Below, in pieces: positions 33,750 to 42,171 of a stretch of 64,000 nucleotides of DNA. The stretch covers positions 1,054,001 to 1,118,000 of the forward strand of contig NZ_JAUFQG010000004.1 of the NCBI RefSeq assembly GCF_030409605.1, read 5' to 3'. Each line of letters opens with the position of its first letter. The stretch's first letter is position 1. The position numbers and the translations under genes are program-made. The DNA is from Simiduia curdlanivorans. GTDB lineage: Bacteria; Pseudomonadota; Gammaproteobacteria; Pseudomonadales; Cellvibrionaceae. The notes below the pieces were generated by a model that was given only the letters and a program-made list of their open reading frames with translations, had not been told where the DNA came from and searched no databases.

Positions 33750-33995
33750 ATGAGCGATATCAAATTCTCAAGAGACGAAACTGACAGAATAGTTGGCAAG
33801 ATAAAAGCCCACTTCAATGACGAGCTAGATCAAGAAATCGGCGGCTTCGAAGCGGAATTCCTAATCGAATTCTTCGCCAAGGAAATAGGCCCCTATTTCT
33901 ATAATCGCGGTCTAGCAGATGCCCAAACTCTCTTTTCAGAAAAGCTCGAAGAGGCCGGTTATCTGGTTCAGGAATTAGAAAAACCTACCATTTGA
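33750..33995 (+). CDS. DUF2164 protein
   Basis: 81 residues fitting DUF2164: IKFSRDETDRIVGKIKAHF, then DELDQEIGGFEAEFLIEFF and EIGPYFYNRGLADAQTLF. Function unknown; small soluble acidic protein. Its own short intergenic spaces on both sides and unrelated neighbours suggest a cassette-like origin. Confidence 0.88.
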   Translation: MSDIKFSRDETDRIVGKIKAHFNDELDQEIGGFEAEFLIEFFAKEIGPYFYNRGLADAQTLFSEKLEEAGYLVQELEKPTI

Positions 33996-34103
33996 ACTGT
34001 ATCTATTAGGAAATACGAGCGAACATCTTTGGCTTGTTGTTCAGTTAGATTTAAAAGGATTTTAGCAATGTTGATTTAACAAATTTTTTCTATAGGGTAT
34101 AAA

Positions 34104-34340
34104 TTGAAAAAATATATGGTTGTCGAAAACTTCAAGCCTGGACTAATGGACGAAAACTATCGCGTCTATAACGCCAAAGGCCGCCAGTTTCCCGATGGGT
34201 TGTACTATCTGAATTCATGGGCTAACGCGGAAAAGAACATCTGCTTTCAACTTATGGAATCTAATGATGAGGCGCTTTTCTACGAATGGTTCAAAAAATG
34301 GGAGCAATTCGTTGACTTTGAGCTGTTCCCGTTAGACTAA
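34104..34340 (+). CDS. DUF3303-like protein
   Basis: 78 residues. MKKYMVVENFKPG, RQFPDGLYYLNSW, CFQLMESNDEALFYEWFKKW and VDFELFP match the DUF3303 pattern along the whole length. A TTG start is used because it gives the family N-terminus; an ATG is four codons later. Function unknown. Confidence 0.82.
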   Translation: MKKYMVVENFKPGLMDENYRVYNAKGRQFPDGLYYLNSWANAEKNICFQLMESNDEALFYEWFKKWEQFVDFELFPLD

Positions 34341-34488
34341 ACAGCTGTAAAAGATGATTTAAATGCTTATTAATTTGTGTAGCTATAACTTTTTTAGTTA
34401 TGCCGAGTTATCTGTTTATAGACGGTAAGTGGAGCTCTCGTGTTTCGCTGTGCTAGATTAAATCGACAGACCGCATTCTAGATGTTTG

Positions 34489-34848
34489 GTGAAAGCTTTG
34501 TACAAAATTGTGTTTAACGGCGTTGTTATTGGTGCTTCCCTGCTAGAGGCAGGTGATCCTCCAGTGGGTCGCGTTTCGGGGATCATAAAGCATATAAAGA
34601 ATACTGATGAGTTTTCCTTTTTTATCCTTCAGTGTGGTGGCACCGAAAGCAGCGAAGAATATCGTTTAGAGCTAAACAGCCATTTCTTAGTAGTATCTGC
34701 CGATGATTCTACAATTCCATACGCTGGTGGCTATATTTTGTGGTATCCAGAACTTGATGAAGCAATTATCGAGTTGGTGGGTATTCCTTACCCTGAGTAT
34801 GGAGAGCTATTTCCGGAGCATGTGGCGAAGTATAAGAAGCAGCTCTAA
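34489..34848 (+). CDS. Hypothetical protein with DPPxG motif
   Basis: About 119 residues. The opening YKIVFNGVVIGASLLEAGDPPVGRVSG resembles a widespread family in which a LExxDPPMGVA-type motif follows a short beta-hairpin; members are common in accessory regions and among immunity-like orphans. Start uncertain (TTG 34486, GTG 34489 or TTG 34498) because no clear ribosome site is visible. Confidence 0.65.
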   Translation: MKALYKIVFNGVVIGASLLEAGDPPVGRVSGIIKHIKNTDEFSFFILQCGGTESSEEYRLELNSHFLVVSADDSTIPYAGGYILWYPELDEAIIELVGIPYPEYGELFPEHVAKYKKQL

Positions 34849-34936
34849 TTATGCTTGTAAACGCAACCTGCCAGATTATTAATTGATTGCGCCCAAGGTA
34901 AGCTGCAAGTAAAGATGTTATATCGAAGGTAAAAAA

Positions 34937-35209
34937 ATGGAAGACATTAAACACGATATCAAAGTAGGATTTTCCCCTCAACCTGATGGAGGGTATTTCT
35001 ACTTTTCAGGCGAAGAGAAATCATTGAAACTGCTCGATAGTACACTTCATGTCTTGAACGATTGGGCTGAAGTGTCAAGCGGCTACCGCCGCCTCAATGT
35101 TAGCGGCACCGATCTCGATCCTTATGCTCTTGCCTATGAAATTAACGATGCAGCGGGTTTCAGGGTCATATCCATCCATATGCTTGTAGGCTTAGGTCGC
35201 GCTTATTAA
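34937..35209 (+). CDS. Hypothetical 90-residue protein
   Basis: Unrecognised. Small soluble protein, MEDIKHDIKVGFSPQPDGGY at the start, with GAAGG a few bases before the ATG. Codon use is close to that of other island genes. It is the last gene of the island on this strand. Confidence 0.6.
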   Translation: MEDIKHDIKVGFSPQPDGGYFYFSGEEKSLKLLDSTLHVLNDWAEVSSGYRRLNVSGTDLDPYALAYEINDAAGFRVISIHMLVGLGRAY

Positions 35210-35524
35210 ACAGCAAATGGTAGTTGCCCGATTTTTGGCTGATAAAAAACTAGCAGATTCGCTTTCTGAACATGTGATTAAAATTTAGTTAGGTGTGGCT
35301 ACGTGTGCAGCTCTTTAACCCCCTTGCGCAGCGGTGAGCGGAGAGCGAATTTTGGGGGTTAAATGGGCGTCCCTCCCATTTGCCCCCGAAAAATCACCTT
35401 AAAATTGGTCGCTCCGAAAGGGGAATGAAAGGCGCGGCTTCGCCGTTATGCAGCAAGATCTTAAAAGTAAAATTGGGGTGTATTTATCTAAATAAACAAC
35501 TTCCTTTTAAGAACTACCAAATAA
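35210..35524. other. Right edge of the accessory island, 315 bp, no gene
   Basis: Holds a long inverted repeat (35314-35363) and a second small hairpin just after it (AAATGGG/CCCATTT). The AT-rich composition ends at about the azlD stop codon. No coding frame is supported. Confidence 0.6.
35314..35363. repeat. Long inverted repeat at the island edge
   Basis: A perfect 10-bp arm TTTAACCCCC/GGGGGTTAAA, continuing as GCGC-type pairing, encloses a 30-base centre. A second stem, AAATGGG/CCCATTT, starts at its last bases. The pair could be a recombination or transcription-end signal. Confidence 0.7.
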
Positions 35525-35851
35525 CTACCCCAACAAATACTGCGCACCATACAACCCCACCATCCCCGAAAAAACCGCTCCCACCACACTCTTAAAATAC
35601 CAACCAACAAAAAACGCTGCTGCCGCTGCGATTAAACGCGAGGGATCGGTTTCACCGTTGGTGGCTGAGGGCCAGAGTATGAGTGGCGCGATGAGGGCCG
35701 GTAGTACGGCGGTGGCCACGTAGCGTAGGTGGCGCAAGATCCATTCGGGTATGGGTCTGTCGCCGACAAAACCTAAAAAAGACAGGCGCAATAAATAGGT
35801 GCCGAGCCCGAGGCCAATGATGATGATCCAAATTTCTAGATGCGCATTCAT
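35525..35851 (-). CDS. azlD: AzlD-family branched-chain amino acid transport subunit
   Basis: 108 residues with four hydrophobic helices, including IIIIGLGLGTYLLRLSFL at the start. Small membrane partner of AzlC in export of branched-chain amino acids. The ATG at 35851 overlaps the azlC stop by four bases (ATGA); a start seven codons earlier is possible but less likely. Confidence 0.88.
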   Translation of the reverse strand: MNAHLEIWIIIIGLGLGTYLLRLSFLGFVGDRPIPEWILRHLRYVATAVLPALIAPLILWPSATNGETDPSRLIAAAAAFFVGWYFKSVVGAVFSGMVGLYGAQYLLG

Positions 35852-36549
35852 GGCTTGCGCCGCTCCAGCCAATACTCAGTTTGTGCGCCTGCCATCATGG
35901 CGAGTAGGGCGGAGATTAACAGCCAGATGTTGTACGGCAGCCAGCTTAAACACAGGGCAACCGTTACCGACACCAGCAGGGTGACTAAGTGCGGTAGGTT
36001 GCGAATCATCGGTGCGATGATGGCGATAAAGCAGATGGGTATGGCGAAATCCAGTGAATAGGATTTCGGAATGGCTTCGCCTATAACGGCGCCTAAATAG
36101 GTGCTGCAATACCAGAATGGGCAAACAATAGCGGCGCTGCCAAAGTAATAAGATAGCTTTTCGGCAGAGCTCCACGCGGGTGTGGCGTCGTATTGTTTAA
36201 CGGCCACGGCAAAGGTTTGATCAATCATGAAGTAGGCCGCTAACGCGCGCCAACGCATGGGTGCTTCACCAAAATGCGGCACCAGTGCCGCTGAGTACAT
36301 AGCCATTCTTAAATTCACCGCCAGTGAGGCGATGATAATGATGAGCGTCGGCGCGTGCTCGCTCAGCAAGGCCAGCGCAGTGAATTGCGAGGCGCCGGCG
36401 ATGACTAGAATGGTCATGGCCAGCGTTTCAATAATAGTCAGCCCCGCCTCGGCGGCAACCACACCAAACAGCAAGCCAAAAGGCGCAATGACCAATAGAA
36501 AAGGGCTGCCGTGCAAAGCGCCCTTGAAGAAAATATTGCGGTTAAACAT
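35848..36549 (-). CDS. azlC: AzlC-family branched-chain amino acid exporter
   Basis: 233 residues, six or more membrane segments. The AzlC pattern is seen in GALHGSPFLLVIAPFGLLFG, ETLAMTILVIAGASQFTAL and NLRMAMYSAALVPH. Together with AzlD it probably exports branched-chain amino acids. It overlaps azlD (ATGA) and is the first gene of the pair. Confidence 0.92.
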   Translation of the reverse strand: MFNRNIFFKGALHGSPFLLVIAPFGLLFGVVAAEAGLTIIETLAMTILVIAGASQFTALALLSEHAPTLIIIIASLAVNLRMAMYSAALVPHFGEAPMRWRALAAYFMIDQTFAVAVKQYDATPAWSSAEKLSYYFGSAAIVCPFWYCSTYLGAVIGEAIPKSYSLDFAIPICFIAIIAPMIRNLPHLVTLLVSVTVALCLSWLPYNIWLLISALLAMMAGAQTEYWLERRKP

Positions 36550-36648
36550 TCGGATATAACCGTTGCCTGAACAGCCGAAGGCTCTCTACGTTGATAGGCG
36601 CACGGCTATGCTTAACCCTGCTCGCTAGGAAAAATGTTTCAGCTTGCG

Positions 36649-37221
36649 TCAAACGCGTGGGTCCGTGGCAGTAATTTCCGGCCTGGCGGCGTGTTGCTGA
36701 TGGAAGCTGTTGATATGGCTAAAGGCTTTGAGGTCGTACAGCTTTCTGAATTCAGCCCAGTCTATTAAACAGTAGAGGCTGATGCTGGCGTAGTTCCAAT
36801 TGTTAAAGAGGCCATTTGCCACTTGCTTATCGAGTTCTTCAAACAGCTCCTGCAGCCGCTCGCGCTGTAATTTGAAAAACATGATATCGGCGTGGGTATC
36901 CAGATTTGAGCGGTCGCACAGCAGCAGCTGAATTAGCGAATCGCTGGCCGCGTTTATCATGGTGAGTTGATTTTCCTGATCCCAGGTGAGGTGCGGGATA
37001 GAAAACTTTTCCTCCAGGTAGCGGTAGATCACGTTGGAATCGAACACCACTTGATCGCCATCTTCAAACATGGGAATTTTTAGCGTTGGGTTCTTTTTCT
37101 TTAACAGGCTGCGGCCTTCGCTGGAGAAGATATCGATGTTGACATAGGTAAACTCTCGGTCGCTTAGCCAGATACGCAAGCGGCGAACATAGGGCGAGGT
37201 GTTTGATCCGTATAATTTCAT
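36649..37221 (-). CDS. Glutathione S-transferase family protein
   Basis: 190 residues, with an N-terminal thioredoxin-like domain (MKLYGSNTSPYVRRLRIWL) and DSNVIYRYLEEKF, which is the usual glutathione-binding cis-loop/Ser region, then a helical C-terminal domain. Substrate unknown. Stands alone between azlC and pyk. Confidence 0.88.
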   Translation of the reverse strand: MKLYGSNTSPYVRRLRIWLSDREFTYVNIDIFSSEGRSLLKKKNPTLKIPMFEDGDQVVFDSNVIYRYLEEKFSIPHLTWDQENQLTMINAASDSLIQLLLCDRSNLDTHADIMFFKLQRERLQELFEELDKQVANGLFNNWNYASISLYCLIDWAEFRKLYDLKAFSHINSFHQQHAARPEITATDPRV

Positions 37222-37346
37222 GGCGCACCTGTTGTCGATAAAATAATGTAAAAAAATAACATGGCTAGCTCGCCCAAATAAACGCGAGCCTAGTTCATAT
37301 TCATGGCCTGGTCGAGAGGCACATAGGCTAGTTTAGAAACGACAAG

Positions 37347-38762
37347 CTAGCCAAGGGTTCTTACCTGAATCGCTTCAATGCCAACCCCGGCATCGGCATC
37401 GTAGTGGCCTAGGGTATCCGAAATCACCACCACTTGGTCGCTCGGCTTTAAGCCGCTCATTAGCAGCAGGTCGAAGGCCTTTTTTAAGGTTTTCTCTGGG
37501 TCTTTACTGAACATTAGCTTGTGTGCGACTACGTTGCGATTTAGCGCCAGCTGCCGGCGCGTTCGGCCGTCGTTGGTGAAGGCGTGAATGGGCGAGTGCT
37601 GTGGGTGGCAGTTGGTCACGTAGTTGGCCATGCGGCCGCGCCGGGTAATCACGATAATGGCCTTGGCTTTCAGTGATTCGGCCAAGTGCACGGCGCTGGC
37701 GGCTAGGTTTTGTTTGTGGTCTCGGGTTTCGAGCTCGGCGGTAAAATTCAAACCGCGGTGTTTCTCGATGGTGATGGCGATGTTGTGCATGGCCTCCACA
37801 CATTTCACTGGGTATTTACCCACGGTGGTTTCACCCGACAACATAATGGCATCGGCCTCTTCGTACACCGCGTTGGCAACGTCTGTCACCTCCGCGCGCG
37901 TGGGCATGGGGTTGTCTATCATGCTTTCTAATAAGTGCGTGGCCACAATCACGCGCTTGCCCTGCTGGGCGCAGGAGCGCACGATGCGGCGCTGAATGTT
38001 GGGCAGCTCCCAGAAATCCACTTCGCAACCTAGGTCGCCGCGCGCCACCATAATGCCGTCGGCGGCGTCGATAATGGCATCGATATTCTCTACGCCTTCT
38101 TGGTTTTCAATTTTCGCGATGACTTTTATTTTGCCGGCTTTATCTCCCAGCAGCGTGTTTAATTGCGCTATGTCGCTGGCTTCTCGAACGAAAGACAGGG
38201 CAATGAAATCCACATCCATGTCCATGCCAAATAAAATATCGCTGCGATCTTTCTCGGTGATGGCGGGTAAGTTGACGCGAATGCCGGGCAGGTTCACATG
38301 GCGTTTACTTTTCAGCACGCCGCCATCTATGACCTTGCAGCGCATAATGCGCTCGTGCTTTTCCAAAATTTCCAGATTGATCAGGCCGTTGTCGACGGTG
38401 AGTTTATCGCCTACGTCCATATCGCTGATCAGATCGGCGTAGTTGACCATGAGCGAGTGCTCTTCCACATCTTGGGTGCCGCGCGCCACCACGGAAATAA
38501 TATCGCCAGTTTGTAAGTTGAGGTCGTTATCGCGCTCGCCGGTGCGTATTTCAGGGCCCTGGGTGTCGAGCAGCACCGCCACAGGCTGCGGCAGCTCCTT
38601 ATTCAAGCGCTTGATGGCATTGATCACTTTGGTGTGGCTTGCGTGATCGCCGTGTGACATATTCAAGCGCACGACATTCATGCCCGCGAGCGCCAAGCTT
38701 TTGAGCATGGCAAAGCTGTCTGTGGCGGGGCCGATGGTGCAGATAATTTTGGTTTTACGCAT
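37347..38762 (-). CDS. pyk: Pyruvate kinase
   Basis: Makes pyruvate and ATP from PEP. 471 residues with the N-terminal KTKIICTIGPATDS block, RLNMSHGDHASH, LDTQGPEIRTG, VIAKIENQEGVENID, ARGDLGCEV and the TRAEVTDVANAVYEE-type signature with active-site Lys. It lies opposite ppc in metabolism but is not linked to it here. Upstream is the divergent LasT gene. Confidence 0.98.
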   Translation of the reverse strand: MRKTKIICTIGPATDSFAMLKSLALAGMNVVRLNMSHGDHASHTKVINAIKRLNKELPQPVAVLLDTQGPEIRTGERDNDLNLQTGDIISVVARGTQDVEEHSLMVNYADLISDMDVGDKLTVDNGLINLEILEKHERIMRCKVIDGGVLKSKRHVNLPGIRVNLPAITEKDRSDILFGMDMDVDFIALSFVREASDIAQLNTLLGDKAGKIKVIAKIENQEGVENIDAIIDAADGIMVARGDLGCEVDFWELPNIQRRIVRSCAQQGKRVIVATHLLESMIDNPMPTRAEVTDVANAVYEEADAIMLSGETTVGKYPVKCVEAMHNIAITIEKHRGLNFTAELETRDHKQNLAASAVHLAESLKAKAIIVITRRGRMANYVTNCHPQHSPIHAFTNDGRTRRQLALNRNVVAHKLMFSKDPEKTLKKAFDLLLMSGLKPSDQVVVISDTLGHYDADAGVGIEAIQVRTLG

Positions 38763-38869
38763 GGGGTGGCTTCCGTCGCCAAGGTGATGGGCAAAGCCTA
38801 GCAGACCGGCAGGGCGGACAGAATACCCTCGGCGTTGATTGCAGCCGTAGAATAACCAGCATTGAGTAG

Positions 38870-39553
38870 GTGAATGCGATGGATGTGGTTTTCATTTTGG
38901 TGGCACCGGCGGTGCCGGAAAACATTGGCGCTAGTTGTCGCGCCTTGAAAACCATGGGTTTCGAGGCCTTGCGCTTGGTTGCGACCGAGGCGCATAGGCA
39001 CAAGCCCGCGCGTATAGTGGCCCATGGCTCGGGCGATATTCTTGAGGCGGCGCAACACTACCCAACCTTAACGGAGGCGCTAGCGGACCTAGATTTGGTG
39101 ATTGGCACTTCCGCCAAGGCGCGGCATCAGTGGCGCTCGCTCACGCCGGCCCACGAGCTGAGCGCCTTACTGGCCGGCAAGCAGGGCTGTGTGCGCAAGG
39201 TGGGTTTGGTGTTTGGCTGCGAGGCATCGGGTTTGTCTAACGCCCAGTTGGCGCTGTGCGACCTGGTATCGAATATCGAGCTACCGGCGCCTTATCCTTC
39301 GCTAAATTTGGCGCAGGCGGTCATGCTCTACGCCTATGAGCTGCGAGGTTTGCACGGGCAGCGCAATTCGTTAGTATGCCCCGATGCCCAGCAATACGCG
39401 GCGTTACGGGCTAAGGTGAGGGCTGTCTTAGCCCAGCAGGATTACGACGAGAGTTCCAAGCTGGCGCGCTGGGCCCTGGAAGTGTTGCCCAATGCCGACG
39501 CTAAGGCGATTGGCTTTTTACATAGCTTATGCGACAAATTACTTAAACCCTGA
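38870..39553 (+). CDS. LasT/TrmJ-like SPOUT RNA methyltransferase
   Basis: 227 residues very similar to E. coli LasT (YjtD), of the TrmJ-type SPOUT family. Motifs: ILVAPAVPENIGASCRALKTMG, VAHGSGDI, LVFGCEASGLSN and PAPYPSLNLAQAVMLYAYEL, the last being the knot that binds S-adenosylmethionine. LasT itself has no firm substrate; TrmJ 2'-O-methylates tRNA position 32. The ATG has little ribosome-site support, but the N-terminus fits the family. Confidence 0.88.
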   Translation: MNAMDVVFILVAPAVPENIGASCRALKTMGFEALRLVATEAHRHKPARIVAHGSGDILEAAQHYPTLTEALADLDLVIGTSAKARHQWRSLTPAHELSALLAGKQGCVRKVGLVFGCEASGLSNAQLALCDLVSNIELPAPYPSLNLAQAVMLYAYELRGLHGQRNSLVCPDAQQYAALRAKVRAVLAQQDYDESSKLARWALEVLPNADAKAIGFLHSLCDKLLKP

Positions 39554-39584
39554 ATGCCTTTATTCATTTAATAAGGAGCCCTTG

Positions 39585-41132
39585 GTGCAAAATACCAATA
39601 TCGAGCCACAAGACACAAAACTACAAAAAATACTTGATTGGATTGAGCGCACGGGCAATAAGTTACCTGACCCGGCGATGATATTTTTCTTTTCGCTGCT
39701 GATTATTTGGGCGCTGAGCTGGCTGCTGTCGAGTTTTGACTTTAGCGAAATCGACCCGCGCACTAATGCGCCCATTGTGGTGAATAACCAGCTTACCGGC
39801 GATGCATTGGCGACATTTTTAGCCAATATGGTGAAAACTTTTACCGGCTTTGCGCCTTTGGGTGTGGTGCTAGTGGCCATGTTGGGGGTTGGCGTGGCCG
39901 AGCACTCGGGCTTTATTAACACCGGTATTAAGCGCGTGTTAGATCGCACGCCGCAATTTTTGTTAACACCCATTGTGATTCTCGTGGCCATTGTTAGCCA
40001 CACGGCTACCGATGCCGGCTATGTGTTGGTGATTCCATTGGCCGGTGTTATTTACTACGCTATGGGGCGCCATCCGCTTGCCGGTATTACCGCGGCTTTC
40101 GCCGGTGTGTCTGGCGGTTTTTCCGCTAATTTTGTGCCCTCAGCTATCGACCCATTGCTGCAGAGCTTTACCCAAAGCGCCGCCCACATTGTCGACCCAG
40201 CTATTCAAATTAACCCGCTCAATAATTATTTCTTTACCAGCGCTTCAAGTGTTTTAGTCATTTTAATCGGCTGGTATTTGAACGACAAAATTATCGAGCC
40301 GCGCTTGAAAAAAGTGCCCGTTGATGGCGACCCGGAAGACATTCCACAATTTGCCGAGGTTACCCATAAAGAGCGTAGCGCCTTGCGTTGGGCGCTTGCC
40401 GCCATGGCGCTGGGCGTGGGCTTGTTGGTGGCGTCTGTGTGGTCTGAGTCTTCCGCTTTGCGCGCGCCCAACGGCGAGCTGGCCTCTTTCTCTGCACCCT
40501 TAATGCATTCCATTGTGCCGCTTATTTTTCTGTTGTTCGTCATACCCGGTGTGGTCTATGGCTACTTAGCTGGCACCTTTAAAAACTCGCGCGATGTGAT
40601 TAATGCCATGAGCAAGGCGATGGATGGCATGAGCTATTACATTGTTATGGCATTCTTTTGCTCATTGTTTATTAGTGCGTTTAACACGTCAAATATTGGT
40701 GCTTTACTCGCGGTAAAGGGCGCCGACACCTTGCGCGAACTGGCATTACCGGCCTCGGTGACTATTGTTGGCATAGTGCTACTCACCGCCTTTGTGAATT
40801 TATTTGTCGGCTCGGCTTCTGCAAAATGGGCTTTGATTGGACCTATCTTGGTGCCGATGTTAATGCAGTTGGGTATTTCGCCAGACCTTACACAGGCGGC
40901 ATATCGCATTGGTGATTCTAGCTCTAATATCATTACCCCTTTAATGCCCTATTTCCCGTTGGTGGTTGTGTATGCGCAGCGCTATGTGAAGGGCACCGGT
41001 ATTGGTACGTTAATTTCTTTGATGCTGCCTTACGCTATCACGCTGCTTATTTGCTGGACGGCGTTTTTGTTGCTCTATTGGTCCTTTGGGCTGCCATTGG
41101 GTATTCAATCGAGCTATATGTATGCGCCCTAA
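39585..41132 (+). CDS. AbgT-family transporter
   Basis: A 515-residue inner-membrane protein with about 13 hydrophobic segments, matching the AbgT (p-aminobenzoyl-glutamate/antimetabolite exporter) family: VGVAEHSGFINTGIKR, VAIVSHTATDAGYVLVIPLAG, GVSGGFSANFVPSAIDPLL and VNLFVGSASAKWALIGPILVP. The GTG at 39585 has AAGGAG six bases upstream; a longer frame reaches back into the LasT gene and is not used. Confidence 0.92.
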   Translation: MQNTNIEPQDTKLQKILDWIERTGNKLPDPAMIFFFSLLIIWALSWLLSSFDFSEIDPRTNAPIVVNNQLTGDALATFLANMVKTFTGFAPLGVVLVAMLGVGVAEHSGFINTGIKRVLDRTPQFLLTPIVILVAIVSHTATDAGYVLVIPLAGVIYYAMGRHPLAGITAAFAGVSGGFSANFVPSAIDPLLQSFTQSAAHIVDPAIQINPLNNYFFTSASSVLVILIGWYLNDKIIEPRLKKVPVDGDPEDIPQFAEVTHKERSALRWALAAMALGVGLLVASVWSESSALRAPNGELASFSAPLMHSIVPLIFLLFVIPGVVYGYLAGTFKNSRDVINAMSKAMDGMSYYIVMAFFCSLFISAFNTSNIGALLAVKGADTLRELALPASVTIVGIVLLTAFVNLFVGSASAKWALIGPILVPMLMQLGISPDLTQAAYRIGDSSSNIITPLMPYFPLVVVYAQRYVKGTGIGTLISLMLPYAITLLICWTAFLLLYWSFGLPLGIQSSYMYAP

Positions 41133-41148
41133 TTAAAAAGGAATGACT

Positions 41149-41643
41149 GTGTCTTTTATTTGGAAAATGTCAGCCCGTGTGCTGGTTTTAACAACTTTGT
41201 TCTTGGTGGCCTGTACCGGTTTACCGAATGCGTTAACCAAGCCAGAGATTAAGGTTGTTAGCCTAACGCCCATTGCGGCGGAGGGCTTTCAGCAGCGATT
41301 TTCCGTGGGGCTAAGGGTGACCAACCCCAATAGCACAGACATTGTGTTGCGCGGCATGAGTTACGCCATCGATATTGGCGGCCATGATATTTTTTCCGGG
41401 GTTTCCGGCGCGGTGCCGGTGCTCAAAGCCTATACTGAAACGCCGGTAACGGTGGAAGTATCGGCCAATATCATGAGTGTCATCGCATTGATTTCCGACC
41501 TAACCAAAAAAGGCCCGGAAAATTTACAATATACACTCAATGCTAAGCTCGACGTGAATGCGCTATTGCCATCAATATCTGTCACCGAAACCGGCCCCGT
41601 GCCGTTTTTAAATGCGCGTAGTTTAGCGACAGGCAATCGTTGA
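41149..41643 (+). CDS. LEA14-like (LEA type 2) lipoprotein
   Basis: A 164-residue lipoprotein: signal peptide ending in the lipobox LVAC, then a LEA_2/WHy-type domain with LRVTNPNSTDIVLRGMSYAI and TPVTVEVSANIMSVI. Such proteins are associated with desiccation or stress protection. The GTG start (7 bases after AAGGA) is preferred over the ATG two codons earlier, which would sit directly on the ribosome site. Confidence 0.85.
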   Translation: MSFIWKMSARVLVLTTLFLVACTGLPNALTKPEIKVVSLTPIAAEGFQQRFSVGLRVTNPNSTDIVLRGMSYAIDIGGHDIFSGVSGAVPVLKAYTETPVTVEVSANIMSVIALISDLTKKGPENLQYTLNAKLDVNALLPSISVTETGPVPFLNARSLATGNR

Positions 41644-41695
41644 AAGCCGTAAAAATTATCGCGCCATTGTTAATGGGTTAAATAAGGAAGGTGCT

Positions 41696-42127
41696 ATGCC
41701 GACCAAAGAATCTCGATCAGCGGATTTTAATAAACTCTTTAACGACAGCTTTGAACGCATTATGGCGCGTGGCTCTGAGGCTTTTTATCAGCGTTTTTAT
41801 GAGCACTTTATTGCTGCCTCGCCGGAGGTGGCTAAAGCCTTTGCCAATACGGATATGGAGCGGCAGTACGATATGCTGAGCTTATCGCTCATGCAGATTA
41901 TGTCTTTCGCCTCCGATCGCCGTTCCAACCCCTATATCGAAAAAATTGCCAACATCCATGCGCGGCTCAGCATATCGAGTGATTTATTTGGTATGTGGGG
42001 GCGCTGTTTAATTGCCACCGTGCGGGAAATGGATGATCACTATGATGCCCATGTGGAATTGGCGTGGCGCGTGACCATTGCACCAGGCTTGGAGTTTATG
42101 CGCGCTTATTGCGAGCTTGCGGAATAG
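41696..42127 (+). CDS. Globin-family protein
   Basis: 143 residues of the globin fold: FNKLFNDSFERIMARGSEAFYQRFYEHFIA, then a helix with NIHARLSISSDLFGMWGRCL in which the His is the expected haem-proximal ligand, and a C-terminal helix EFMRAYCEL. No FAD or signalling domain is attached. Role unknown; a single-domain oxygen- or NO-handling globin, or a sensor, is possible. It lies before a strong hairpin. Confidence 0.8.
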   Translation: MPTKESRSADFNKLFNDSFERIMARGSEAFYQRFYEHFIAASPEVAKAFANTDMERQYDMLSLSLMQIMSFASDRRSNPYIEKIANIHARLSISSDLFGMWGRCLIATVREMDDHYDAHVELAWRVTIAPGLEFMRAYCELAE

Positions 42128-42131
42128 TGAT

Positions 42132-42167
42132 AGCAAAAGCACTCGCTATGAAGCGAGTGCTTTTGCT
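42132..42167. terminator. Bidirectional hairpin terminator between globin and putP
   Basis: A perfect 16-bp inverted repeat AGCAAAAGCACTCGCT/AGCGAGTGCTTTTGCT with a 4-base loop. T/A runs within the arms face both ways, so it can serve both the globin gene (plus strand) and putP (minus strand). Confidence 0.85.
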
Positions 42168-42171
42168 GTTG

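Noticed and set aside
28454..35524. A full chromosomal integron (cassette array)
   Set aside because: Only one attC-like hairpin could be argued, and no integrase is seen. Intergenic regions after the DUF262, DUF2164, DUF3303 and DPPxG genes do not give matching core ends.
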